64,000 nt of DNA from Escallonia rubra (lineage: Eukaryota > Streptophyta > Magnoliopsida > Escalloniales > Escalloniaceae). Positions 20,697 through 32,900 of this stretch are shown here, piece after piece. A model generated the notes under the pieces. That model saw only the letters and a program-made list of their open reading frames with translations. It searched no databases and was not told the DNA's origin. Position 1 is the first letter of the stretch, and each line of letters begins with the position of its first letter. Position numbers and translations under genes: made by a program. The stretch lies in NCBI GenBank assembly GCA_033065855.1, contig JAVXUO010002513.1:310001-374000 (forward strand), read 5' to 3'.

Positions 20697-22971
20697 CTAA
20701 TCATCCGGAAGTACTTCAATATCCGAGTCACTGCTCTTCCTATCATCAATCGGTTTATCTTGCTCGCGGTATTTCGCATCAAGATAATCCTTCCAACATA
20801 CACATAGCTCGAGCGACTCGGGGTTAAGACGACTCCTCCTGTCATCCAAAACCCTCCCGCTTGCTGAAAATGCCGACTCTGAAGCAACCGTGGAGGCTTG
20901 CACTGGCAGTACATCCCGTGCAATTTGGGATAAAGTTTTATACATGTTTTGATTTTGTTTCCAAAAATTTAACAAATTAAAATTAATCTGTTCTTGCCTT
21001 GATAAATCAGAATAATGATCAGTATTTGCATATACACCAATCTCATTAAAAGAGGAAAAATTATACGAACCTCCCGAATTAGAAGTACCTTCACCTGGTA
21101 GTTGTCTTGCTACTAGATGTTCAAAGCCTTGAAGGTATGGCGCATAATACCTCTCAGCAGTGGATGATGATGTAGCTCGCCCGCGCACGTCAGCAGAATT
21201 ACGATAGAGGTTGAACAAGTCCTCAAACCTCTTGCTCACTTTTGCTGTGAGCAAGGTTGTGTCCTCTGCTGTGTAGCGCATTAATTTCGATATCTCTTGT
21301 ATCGAGCCGTTCACGCCATGCAACTTTAACCTAGGATCTAAACAAGTAGCCACAGTAAAAATAGCAGGCAGTTTCCTCCAATATTTATTAAATTTTTGAT
21401 CCATCACTTGTACTATTTCCCTAAAGGGTCCTATATATCTCCATTTTGTTAACATTGTAGCCATCTTCAGAATTTCTATTACAGCGAGAGGAGAGGTGGG
21501 ATAGTACGTACCAGACAATAAATTGGTAGACGTGTAGAATACCTCCAAAAATTCAGCTAGGTATGTGGCCATCTGCCATTCCTCTTGAGTTGGCAAGCCG
21601 GCTGGGAACTGGGTTAGTAGAAAATGCGTGTAGACTTCTCGGTATGCCAGAATGTGTAAAAGCATGTGGTATGTAGAGTTCCACCTGTGGACCACATCTG
21701 TAACTGCTCTCCTGCGAGGCATATTATATTGAACACACAACGTTTTAAATTGTTGTGTTCTCAAACTCGAGCCATTAACATACGCTGTCATACCCCTCAT
21801 TTTGAGCAGAATATCTCCTGCAGCAGCTAAACCATCTTGAACAATTAAGTTAATAATGTGACAAACACAACGAACATGAAATAATTCACCATCAAGTACA
21901 GGTTGAAGCGTCTCCTTTAAAGCTGCAACAGCAGCTTTATTATTAGAAGCATTATCAAAACTAACACTCATAATCTTATCCTTAATTTTAAATGTGTTGC
22001 ATGCTTTTAATATAAGAGTAGCAATGTTCATTCCATCGTGCGGATAAGGGAAGTGCTCGAAAGGGATGATTCTCTTGTGCATAACCCAATCTGCATCAAT
22101 CCAATGAGCGGTCACACAAGAATAACTAACAAAAGTATAAGGAGATTGCCAAATATCAGAAGTAAGACTAACTTTACCGTCAAATTTATCGAAATAATCG
22201 ATAAGGCGTGCTTTGGCAGCCTTGTACTGTCGGAGTGCATCGGACCTCGTTGTGTTTCTATGAACCTTTTTGTACAAAGGTTGAACGTAGGTGTTCATAT
22301 ATCTAGAGTGCTTAGGATTATCGGCAAAAGAAAAGGCTTGTTCATCGTGAATAACAAATTCAGCGAGACCGTCTCTTTGCTCTCGCTGATTATAAACAAA
22401 TAACTTACCGTCAAAAGATAACTGCGTTTGGGTAGGTTCGACGTGGCCTTGTCGAGGTGCACACCCAGGGTAATGCCTGTTAAGATGTCCATTACCACTA
22501 CCGGTCGAAAATAATTTAAGACAGTACTTACATCGAGCTTTTCGGGTGTCGTCCACCGTAATTACGTCGAAATGATTCCAACACTCGGCTTTCTTTCTTT
22601 CCCTTCTGGACTTCTGGCACGTTATCGGAGGCATTGCTCGGCCCTTCTTCATCATGACCAGGCATAGGGTTGAGATTATGCCACTGAGTAGTAGCTTCGC
22701 CAACCGAGCTGCGTCCTTGACTATAATGCGGGGGGTCTTCATCAGGCGTGTATTCAAAATCTGGAATGTTTTGATTGAACTCCCAATTGGCTTGGGTATC
22801 TATCATAGAGCCTGTACTCATTCGTCCACGAACGAATGGTTGTGTTGGTGCTTGGATTGGTGTTTCTGATGGCCGTGGCGCTGGCGCTTGTGCTGGTGGT
22901 GGTGCTTGCGATGATGATGATTTCTTTCGTGATGACGTTGCACGCCTCATTTTGTTCAATAATCCAGACAT
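20697..22971 (-). pseudogene. hAT transposase, BED-finger RICESLEEPER type, one frameshift
   Basis: This is a transposase of the hAT superfamily. The likely start is ATG at 22971 (MSGLLNKMRRATSS), followed by a Pro/Ser-rich N-terminus. The frame then has to shift near 22585-22605, in an A-rich ggaaagaaagaaag tract, to enter the BED finger (AECWNHFDV, ARCKYCLK, LNRHYPGC). One extra A explains it. From there the frame is open for about 620 residues: an RNase H-fold core with a DUF4413-like segment (HVRCVCHIINLIVQDGL; VVHRWNSTYHML; YWRKLPAIF), then the C-terminal dimerisation domain (LNFWKQN, VLPVQASTVASESAFSASGR, RSRLNPESLELCVCWKDYL). It stops at 20697. Otherwise well kept, so probably recently active. 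Confidence 0.88.
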
Positions 22972-23036
22972 ATTTCACGCTAAACTTTGTAAGAGTAACT
23001 AAATACACAAGTATAAGAGTAGTAATAAGAAATAAC

Positions 23037-23270
23037 AATTAAAAGAATGAACGAGTAACAAATATTAGAGAGTTAGTAATTAAAAAGAATTTAACAAGAC
23101 TAGTAATTAATAAACAAGAGTACTAATTAGTAAATACTAGTAGTAATTAAAAGAATGAACGAGTAACAAATATTAGAGAGTAAGAGTAATTAAAAAGAAT
23201 TTAGCAAGACTAGTAATTAATAAACAAGAGTATTAATTACTAAATACTAGTAGTAATTAGCAAGACTAGT
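23037..23270. repeat. 108-bp tandem duplication upstream of hAT transposase
   Basis: Two direct copies starting aaaagaatgaacgagtaaca at 23041 and 23149, with shared blocks aatattagagag, aagaattta-caagactag and aaacaagagta. They lie between the transposase start and the right subterminal zone, probably in its promoter region. Confidence 0.75.
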
Positions 23271-23814
23271 AATTGGAGAGGAAACTAGTAGCAAAGCTTG
23301 TTGTGAGAGTAAGAAGAGAGTAAGAAGATTTGTGTGAAAAATTGGAGAGAAATGGTGTGAATTTATAGATTTTAGAAACTTCACAAAAGACCAAAATACC
23401 CCTACAAACTATCCGTTTATAGTTGTTGGGGAGGGTAAGAGTGTAAAGGAGTTGGAAAATATAGGTTAGACTAAAATACCCCCCAAACTAGCCGTTATAT
23501 AGCTGTTGGGGGGGTAAAAGTGGAAGTTTGGAAAAGGGGGAGAAGAAAGGCCAGGAAAAGCAAAAGATTCAAAAAATGGTGGGGCCAAGACCGGGCCAAA
23601 ACCGGGCCGCAATCGGGCCGAAACCGGGCCGAAACCGGGCCGGGCCAAACCCGGGCCAAAACCGGGCCGGGCCGGGCCGTTTTCCAGAATTTTCAGGCCT
23701 GGTCCAGGCCCAGGCCCCAGGCCCTATGTGTGCGGGCCGTTACTGTTCATCCACGGGGCCGGGCCAGCCCGGGCCTAAGGGCCGGGTCGGGCCAGCCCGC
23801 GGTAAATACCGGCC

Positions 23815-23841
23815 CGTTGCACGATAATTATGCACCCGTGA
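23815..23841 (+). repeat. 27-bp perfect direct repeat flanking the hAT element (right)
   Basis: Identical to 19632-19658. See that entry. Confidence 0.85.
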
Positions 23842-24476
23842 GGCATCATTTGAGAACAAACAAATATACCCCCTTACATTCCACTGTTCAACGACTTTCT
23901 CCCTCTCAGAGAGCTTGCTCTTCCTATTGGGCACCGCTGGAATCACGTCGGCCATCACCGCTGCAAAACTCCCTGCCCGCTATTTGCTTGGCGACCCTTC
24001 AGTGGTTTACGGTTGAATCCCACTGATGAATTACGCTCCATCGACAAGTCTTACACGTTAGCGAGGGGGAGGGATGGAGATGGGGATGAAAGATTCATCT
24101 GTAGGTGGTGGTGACTTGATCTAAGAGAAAAGATGAGATGGGTATTCCGGAAGGTGCTATGTTATCGTCTGTGATTGCTGGTAGAATCTGTAGTTTTGCA
24201 GCGCTGAGACGGGCATTTCCGTGTTTTAGCACAGCGAATAAACTACGCGAGTCCTTGAATTGGTATTCATGACGATTCATTTTCATTCGATTATTACTGG
24301 CAAAACTCACTGTGCAAATATCCATGATCGTATAGTTTGCAGCAATTACTTGTATCACAAACAAAAGAAAAGGCCAGAAAGTAGTAGTACCCAAGGGCCA
24401 TAGCGACGAGACCTCCCCCATTATTAAGGAACAGAGTATGTAAATTAGTTCAAATGTTACATAGAGAATCGAATGA
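23842..24476. other. 3' flank of the reductase gene
   Basis: On the minus strand this is the 3' UTR and downstream region of the gene ending at 24477. The ORF at 24095-24604 overlaps its last exon in another frame and is a shadow. No other gene is seen. Confidence 0.5.
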
Positions 24477-26888
24477 TCATGCAAATGCTGCGGAAGCAGG
24501 TTTTGGAGGATCGTAGAGAAAAACATCAAGTTGCTGCTCAACTGTAGCAAATTGCGTGTCTGGATATAGCCTTGAAGCCTCAATGTCATTGTCTCCCAAC
24601 TCAAAGTTCATCGTAACGCCCTTCACAAACACACTGTGAAGAATCGATACCGGTATGTTCTCTGGGTCTGGTAATGCTGCACCCCAAACATACACAAAAT
24701 ATCACATCTTATATAACATTAATGAGAGTAAGCGAAAAATATGCAGAGGATTCTCTTTACCTCTAATGTATTTATTCGACCAAGCCAAAATTAATCTTCC
24801 TGTTTAAAATACTAAAGTAGCACATATTTCTTTTTGGTCGAAAGCTTATTCGTAAGAAATTTTCTCTTTACCACTGCTTGATTTACGTTATTTGTGCAGC
24901 ATAGAATCATGCAAAGCAACGCAGAGAGCATCCATTTTAATTAAGGAGTGTCAATGGTACTATCTTAATGAAAATAGCAAAGTGTGGGGCCTTACTTTTA
25001 GCAAGAATCAGTATTTCTTCCTCTGGTACGTGAACCCTCTTGAAATTTTGACTTGTCTTCTTTTCCCAAACCGAGATCAATTGGAGTTGCGTTACAACAT
25101 TTGATGGGGGCCGAAATATTACGACACTATTGGAGGTTCTAGGGTCTGTTGCCACTTTGATGGTATACATCGCAATATCTTCCTCCATATTCAGCACAAC
25201 TATACACGCATAAATTTCACAAGGATGAGTTCTTTTCTTTTCGGTAGTAATCAAATACTTTAATCAAAAGACTCGAATGGGAGCTGGCACATAATAAGAA
25301 AGTAACTCTATATTCTCCCTCGAAGTGATAATTAGATCAGAGTGTGGGTTCTACAACAGAAAAGTGTAACAATCTATTTGTCGCTAGAAAGAGTAATCAG
25401 TAATGCAACAAACAAAGTGTAAATGAGCATGCACATTTGAATAAAAATTGAAGTAGTTCAGGGGAAATATATCTGCATGCTCTTTCAGTGGTAAAATATA
25501 AGTGCCACTACAAGTCTTCAAGATCATTTATTATTCAACAGTAGAGTCCAAATGTAAATGATTACCTTTAGCTTCACCATTGCCATAGACAATAATATCG
25601 TCATGTTTCTCGTGTGGCCGGAGCAAATAGTTGACAAAATATGCACCAAAGCAGTTTGCAGATACAAAAGTGTAGGGGATCCCAGCAGCTTCTGTGGCCC
25701 TTCGGATCCTCTTCTTTTTGTCAAGGAAAGCTTGGAATGGGGGTAGGACACTTATCCTGTCCTCTTCGCATCCAAAATCCGATGGAAGGAATCTCTGATT
25801 AAAAAAAATGCAAAGAGTCATTGTGTCCTTTCTAAAACTAGTATGGTGAATATATCGTGAGTAATGTTTGATGTGATATTATTATCTTTTTTGGGATCAA
25901 AATAATGTAATTCAATTATGTTCTTATTTCTTTTGTGACTTGTTTTAGAAGAAATGTATATTTGATGTTCGCAATTGTAATTAGTTCAATGTTTTGAAAT
26001 ATTCTTTGTACGCTTATGGATTGAAGAAATGTTTGATGATACTACTGAAAATAAAAGCAAATGGAGAAATTAAAAGAATGAATATGCGTCTTTGTTTTTG
26101 TAATTTATTAAATTGATTTACGGTTAAAATTTGTAATTTTCAAGACCAGGTGCTTTACATTTCATAAATAAGAAATGCAAAACACTCGATCTTCAATTGC
26201 AATAATCGAACACATTTTCAGTTCAAATTGACACCATATTAAGCCTTATTTTTTTATGCATATTTAACCCTTTTTCATTTTTTTTTGTTTTTGTTTTTCT
26301 AACAATTTTTTGTTTCTTAATTGATTTTTCACGAATTTTAATTCCTTTGGTTTGTTTTTATTTTTCTGTTTTTCAATTGGTTATTGTTTGCTAACTTAAA
26401 AATGCAAGAAAACAAATCACAGTTCTCATTAACCAGTTCAATATCTAATGTTTATTTCATTGTTAACCAAATTGAAAAGAGAATAATAAATGAATTTCTT
26501 TGTTTTATTTTTCTTTCTCATTATACTTTTCATTTTCCAATGTATAGAATAGATTCATTACCCAATATTACTTTAATTTCATCAAAATTTAAAAGGGAGT
26601 AATAAAAGAAGGGTAAAAATGTAATTCATGTAATTAACGGAGGACCTAATGATTTACAACATTCATACTTTTATAGGTAGTACAACACACGCGCGCACAC
26701 ACACACGTGTGTATATATATATATATATATACACACGCACACACACACGTGCACACACGCGCGCGCGCGCACACATACACACACACACGTGCACACACGC
26801 GCGCGCGCGCACACACACACACACGTGTGCGTGTGTGCACGTGTGTGTGTGTGTGCGCGCTCGCGCGTGTGTGCACGTGTGTGTGTGC

Positions 26889-26942
<54 letters not shown>

Positions 26943-29900
26943 CTGATCCATTACTAGCGCTAGCAACTTAACCCAAGTTGCTAGCGCGATCTGTCATTTT
27001 TTTCACCCTCCGCTACATAGTGTCGCGGACGGTAAATTATCGTCCGTTACATAATGTAGCGGACGGCCAGATCGCGCCAGCAACTTGCTAGCGCTAGCAA
27101 TGGATCAGCTCATATATATATATATATATACTTTTAGCGACGGATTTGCCCGTGGCTAAAAATCCGTCGCTAAAAATCTTTATCGACGGATACTCCGTCG
27201 GTAAAGATCTTTAACGACGAATTTTTACCGACGGAAAAATTCGTTGCTAAATGTATATTTCGTACTTTTCTAATTTTTTTTTGAATTTTTTATTTTGGAA
27301 AATAATTTTTATATTTAACTATAAAAGAAGGAAACCCTAACTTTTGCTTTCATTTCATTTACCCCGCCGTACTTTTCTTTCTCCTTCCCCATCCCCTGCC
27401 CCTCGATCTCTCCCTCATTCTCTCACACAGCCGACCGTCGGCCGACCCTCTACGCCGCATCTTCTCTTCCCTGGCCGCCTCCCATGCCACCCACGCTTGC
27501 TACTGCTGCCACCCGATCGACGCCTCACTGCACCATTGCCGCTCCACCAGATCTACCATCTACCGAGTAGCAGGTTCATTATCTTTCTCTCCCTCCCTCG
27601 CCATTCAATTTTCTATTGAACCTTTTGTGGGATAACATTCCCATAGATATATATGTATTTAATTTGTTGTTTGAATATATAAAGGAATCAAATCATGAGG
27701 TTTGTTGTACTAAGATTATTATCTGCTTAGATTGTAGATTCTTTCTCCTTTTTATTTGATTCCCCCAAGCATTTAGTTTCTGGGATAATGTTTAAATGTT
27801 GGTTATTCTATTGTTCTTCACATAATGAAATTTATTTGATTCTAGACAGTAAACTAGACCATGCTGGTCCAAACCAAATCAAAATATTATAAAAAATGCA
27901 GGAAGGGTTAGGAGAAGGGAGTGGGGGGACCTATCTGAAGTTAGATTTGAGGTTTAAGGATTAACGGTGATGGTCCGGCGAAAGCAATTATGCTGAGGCT
28001 GGTTTGTGGCTTTGGAACTTTTGTGGAAGGCTGTGTGGGGTGATGATGCAAGGAGAAGGTGGTGTCCCAGCTGTAATTCTGCCATTTTAGGCAATATGTA
28101 GAAGTTGCAACTTAGATATATGTACATGGGGTTGATTGCAAAAGGTAGAAGTCTTGGTGCAACGAGTGCAGACACCTTTTTGGAAGTGTGATTCAACGTG
28201 AATCTTTGGAAGTGTATGAACTCTTGGTTTACCATATGTAAGTGGAGCAGCCATATGCGTACTAGAAGTGGATTTACGTGTAATGGAAGAAGAAAGCGAA
28301 GGAGCTGAAGAGCTCCGGTTTTTATATGTTGATAAGCACCGGGAATTATAGTTGCTACTGGGTGTAATTATGGTTGCTTCCAATAGAGTGGAGAAGATGA
28401 TTGGGAATCTGCCTTGATAGGCAGAAATGTACACCAAGAACAAAAAAAAGTGCGTGTGGTTTGGGGAGGGAAGGGGCATGGTAGGGCATAGAAAGGGAGA
28501 GACAAAGCCCAATGGAGCTAGTGGAATGAATAGAAAAACATGAGACTTCATGAGTTGGCTCTTTTTTTTCGCATTTGTGTTGGTTCAGTCTGTACTAATC
28601 TGTAGAGGGTGTGTATGAATAGTAGGGAGAAAATCTTGAAATGTTTTGAACTATTTATTGTATGACTTATGTTCAACATTTCTATACTTCAAAAATTATA
28701 TTAAGCTTTACTTTTCTCTCCTATAAGGTACAAAGTGACACTCTTAGAGGCGCCATCGCCCAGATTACTTCTAGGCAATTGAGCTCCAACTTAGTCACAG
28801 GGAACTAGCACGTGGAGCTATCAGATTTAAGTACTTGTCTAGGGATATATTGTGCAGGCTAAGGTTTTGGATTTTTTTTTTTATTTTGTTGAAATTTGTA
28901 ATTTAGTATTGGGATTTGTACGATGTAATCTCTTTTACTATGTGAATAACTAATATTGGGATTTAGTTGCTGGTGTATGACTTACGTTTTATTTTTATTG
29001 CTTGAAATTTGGTAAAGAAGAATGGTAGCCTAAAGAATAAAATTGTCGATATATTTGGTAATTAGGATTATTTATCGACGGAAGTAGGCTTGAATTTTTT
29101 TAAAAACTAATAACAATTTTAAAAATAGCTTTTTTGTTTTTAAAAACCTTGGCGACGAAATTTTGTCGCTAAAAACTCTAACTCGGTTATTGACTTTAAG
29201 CAACAAAATTCTGTCACTAAAAGGCCGTAATAACGATGGACTTTTAGTGACGGGACATCAGTCGCTAAAAGTCTTTTTAAATTGAATTTCGAGAAAATAA
29301 CAAAAATTATGGAAATTACAGAAATTATCTTTAGCGACAGAAAATTCGTCGCTAAAAGTAATTAATTCCGTCGATAAAAAGTGACTCTTCCCGACGGATC
29401 ATCAAATTTCGTCGCTAATCTTTTAGCAACGGGGTTATTATCATCGGACTTTTAGCGACGGACAGTCCGTCGCTAAAAGTCTTTTGCGACGAATCATCCA
29501 CTTTTAGCGACGAAAATTTTCGTCACTAAAAGTGAATTTTCTTGTAGTGGTTTCCCAGTGTGTAAATGTAGGTTTAAATTAAATTTATGACCTAATGTTC
29601 CTTAAACGCATTACAAAAAAAACTCATTAGGGAAGGGTAGAGTTGTCATTGGAATAACTAATTAAGGGCAAAACCGAAAATGATTACAAAATTAGTAATT
29701 AATAATAGTATTTATGAAAGGGTAGGATAATAATGGAGTAGTATTTATGAAAGAGTAGGATTGTTATTGGAGTGATTAACGAAGGGCAAAAATAGAATAA
29801 AATAATTTACAAGATTCATACTTTTATAGGTAGTATAGATTTGAAGTCACTTATTTTTGGACGTGGAAGTACCTTTTAGTTTTTGGTTATAATTTGAAAA

Positions 29901-32900
29901 AAAATTAAATCTTTGCAACTCGAGCAGAACAACTCGTGTCATACTACAAAAGATTGGACATGATTGGCTCACGTACGTAAAGATTAACCGTGGTGAGCAT
30001 TGCTGAAAAGTATAACCCCATCAAATTAGGGGTTGGGGGCGTGCAAAGATTTTCACAGTTTATCTGATGTTATATATAATAGGGCTAATTACACCTATAT
30101 CCCTGAGATTTGGGAGTAATTACACGCGATGACACAAAGTTTCAAAATGTAATACTTATGTTCATTGACAAACGGAATACAAAAATACTTAACGGTTTTG
30201 ACAAAAAGACTTGATTGCCCCTGACTTTAAAATAAATTACCCACTTAATTTACTGTTTATTCTTCCTCTCCCCACACCCAGCACCCCCACCCCCTTCCCC
30301 CCGTGCCCCCACCCCCCCAACGCCGTCTGCCTCTTCCTCTCCCCACACCCCCCCAGCTCCACACCGTCTGCCTCCCCCTTCCCCGTCACCCGCCCACCAC
30401 GTCATGCCCACAACCCCCGATCAGCGCAGTAGCAGGCCCTCCGGCGAGGCACCGGCGCCGCAAGATCGCGGTCTCACTCCCGATCTGCCTGTCGCCATAC
30501 CGGTCGCCACCATCACCGCCGCGACCTACCTCCGTACCCCGCGTCGTCCGAGATCGCAAGCATCACCGAGCTACGTCACGACACCGACCTCCTCCTTGGA
30601 GATGCGCGCCACCGTGACCACCAGCAAGGCAGCGCCATCACCACCACAATCGGCTTGCAATGGCCAGATCTGTCTCTTTCCCATCCAATCTTCCTCCCTC
30701 CCTCGCCAAGGGCTTGCCGGCGTGGTGGGGCAAGTCTGCCGGATGGTGGGGCGAGGGGGACTGCCGGCGGCGTGGGTTTGCCAAGGCGCTTGCCGGAGGC
30801 GTCTCGGCAGCTTGGGTTTGCCAAGGGGCTTGCCGGCGTGGTGGGGTGGTTCTGCAGTATGGTAGGGCGAGGGGGGCTGCTGGCGGCGTGGCGGGGGAGG
30901 GGGGCTGCTGGCGGCGTGGGGCTACGGAGGGGGGCTGCTGGCGGCGTGGGGCTACGGAGGGGGGCTGCTGGCGGCGTGGGGCTACGGAGGGGGGCTGCCG
31001 GCGGTGACTTCAAATTTAGGGTTTAAATTGTGGAGAGAAAATTAGGATATCAACAGGGGTAGTATTGCCATTTTTAAAATACGTAATGACGAAAATTACA
31101 CTTTTTGGAGGGAATACTGACGGTTGGATAAAAGTGATACTTTGTTTAACGTTTTTGGTCACGTATTTTACATTTTGAAACTTTGTGTCCTCGCGTGTAA
31201 TTGCCCCAAAACCTCAGGGATATAGGTGTAATTAGCCCTATATAATATGTATATTTAATTCACCACTATTGACAACCCTATAATATGTATCAATATGGTT
31301 TAGTAGTTTCAGGCATAAGTCAGATTTTACTAGATCTGCCTTCTTTTTTATATATTTTGGTAGCAGTTTGAACTGATTACTCATTTATGACACCACGAAT
31401 AAAAAAAAAAAAGAAAGAAAAATATATTAATAGTGCTCAATCATTATCCAGATCAATAAGAAATTAATGAGATCTTCTTATTTTTCTTTCTCGCTCCCTT
31501 GTGATTAAGTACCACTTTTCGTCCTTGTGAATTTCTTTTTTCCGTGCAATTGAGGTGCTCCAAACCTACTTGTCCAAGTAACTTTTCATAGTACAATGTG
31601 TTCGTTACACTTGCATCTCGTAAACAACCATTAAAGTACCCACGGAATTCAGTGATGTACCTTGATATTACCGGCAACATTTATTGCCTCGATTATAAGA
31701 AGTTGGTCAAGAACTTGAGGATACGCGAGTGCAGAGATTACAACATCCACTTCCTTGAGCAGCGACACAAGCTTCTTATGTTCATCCAATCCTCCCTGTT
31801 GCATTCCATAGTTTTACAAAAGACACAGTCGAGTCCCTCTTGCTACGAGTATATAAATATAAAAATAGCGTGCAGAAAAAAATGTTTAACAATATGATTA
31901 CATACATAGACTAATAAATTTGCGCCACTTATATAAGTTCTTTTTCCTTTTAAATGACTGGAGCTAGATCATGCCCAGTCAAGCAAAATTGGTTCAAGGT
32001 AGCTGAAGCCCTTCTTAACCACCCACTACCACCTTTCTTCCCCCTCCGATCTCCACTATCCCTCTAGATCGAAATTCCTTCAGCCTCATAGGTACCCCAT
32101 CCCTTTCGCTACTCTTAGATTTGAGAGTTTTTCTCAGATCCGTCATTGTCTCCAAACCGTCAGTCCGGCAGGTTTTTTTAGAAATCTCTGATGCGGGTCC
32201 GAAAAGGAGGGATGGTGGCTTGAAGATGCCAGATCTGTTAGATTTGGAGGATGCATACTCCTTTCGAGCTGCGGATCGCTTTGATCCGGCCTACCACTCT
32301 ATGCGGTCCAAGGCTCTCACCTCTGTTTCAGTGGGAGCGAGGGATTTGATGCAATTCCTTGCATCTTCCCGATCTGGCTACCCCTTAATTTGGTACTCCC
32401 AGATACGGGTAGCCCTTATGTTTACTTTGTTTTCCTCCAAGGCCATGTTGGTCATTTCCGGGACCATCCGTTTGGATACGATTGTCTCTGTCTTTCTAGG
32501 AATGCCCATTTGGGTACCGCCTTGAGGTTGTAATGGTTAATTTTAATTAATGCAATTTGCTTAGAAGAAAAAGAAAATAAAGGTGCAATTTTTTGTAACT
32601 ACATTCTTAACTGTCTTATTCTTACTAGGTTCCTTAAGAATTTTTTTTTTATTTGGATAATTCTGGACAGAGAAATGTTATTTTTACTCATTTATATGTT
32701 TTTTCTAATTTTATATTTCATGCTACAAATATACATTAGTAAAAAATATTCTTTTTAGCGACAAATAATTGGGCGGTTTAGTATACTTATACTTAGAGGT
32801 ATCTGATCCACACAAGTTCATGTTAGTATAGCGACAAAAAAAAGTTGAATGTTTTAATCAACAATTTTCGTACTTTCCAAAATGACGACCACACAAGTTC

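Larger units (their letters stand above)
19659..23814 (-). mobile_element. hAT transposon (Ac/RICESLEEPER-like)
   Basis: The element is delimited by the transposase gene and by two GC-rich subterminal zones made of gggccgggcc and ggcccgggcc units (19669-19850 and 23580-23800), which are inverted with respect to each other and typical of a plant hAT group. Exact TIRs were not found, and instead of an 8-bp target duplication a 27-bp direct repeat flanks it. The right end may therefore be altered. The boundaries given are the inner edges of that direct repeat. Confidence 0.7.

Noticed and set aside
26646-26971. Several ORFs of repeated His-Thr, Tyr-Ile and Val-Cys
   Set aside because: They are translations of the CA/CG/TG/TA microsatellite in all frames.
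28087-28551. 154-codon ORF (-) inside CACTA-3 as a captured gene
   Set aside because: Ser/Thr/Pro-rich with no domain; nothing beyond open length supports it.
30576-31026. Long overlapping ORFs rich in Gly, Arg, Trp or Pro
   Set aside because: Both strands and several frames stay open because of GC-rich tandem repeats; no domain and no start context.
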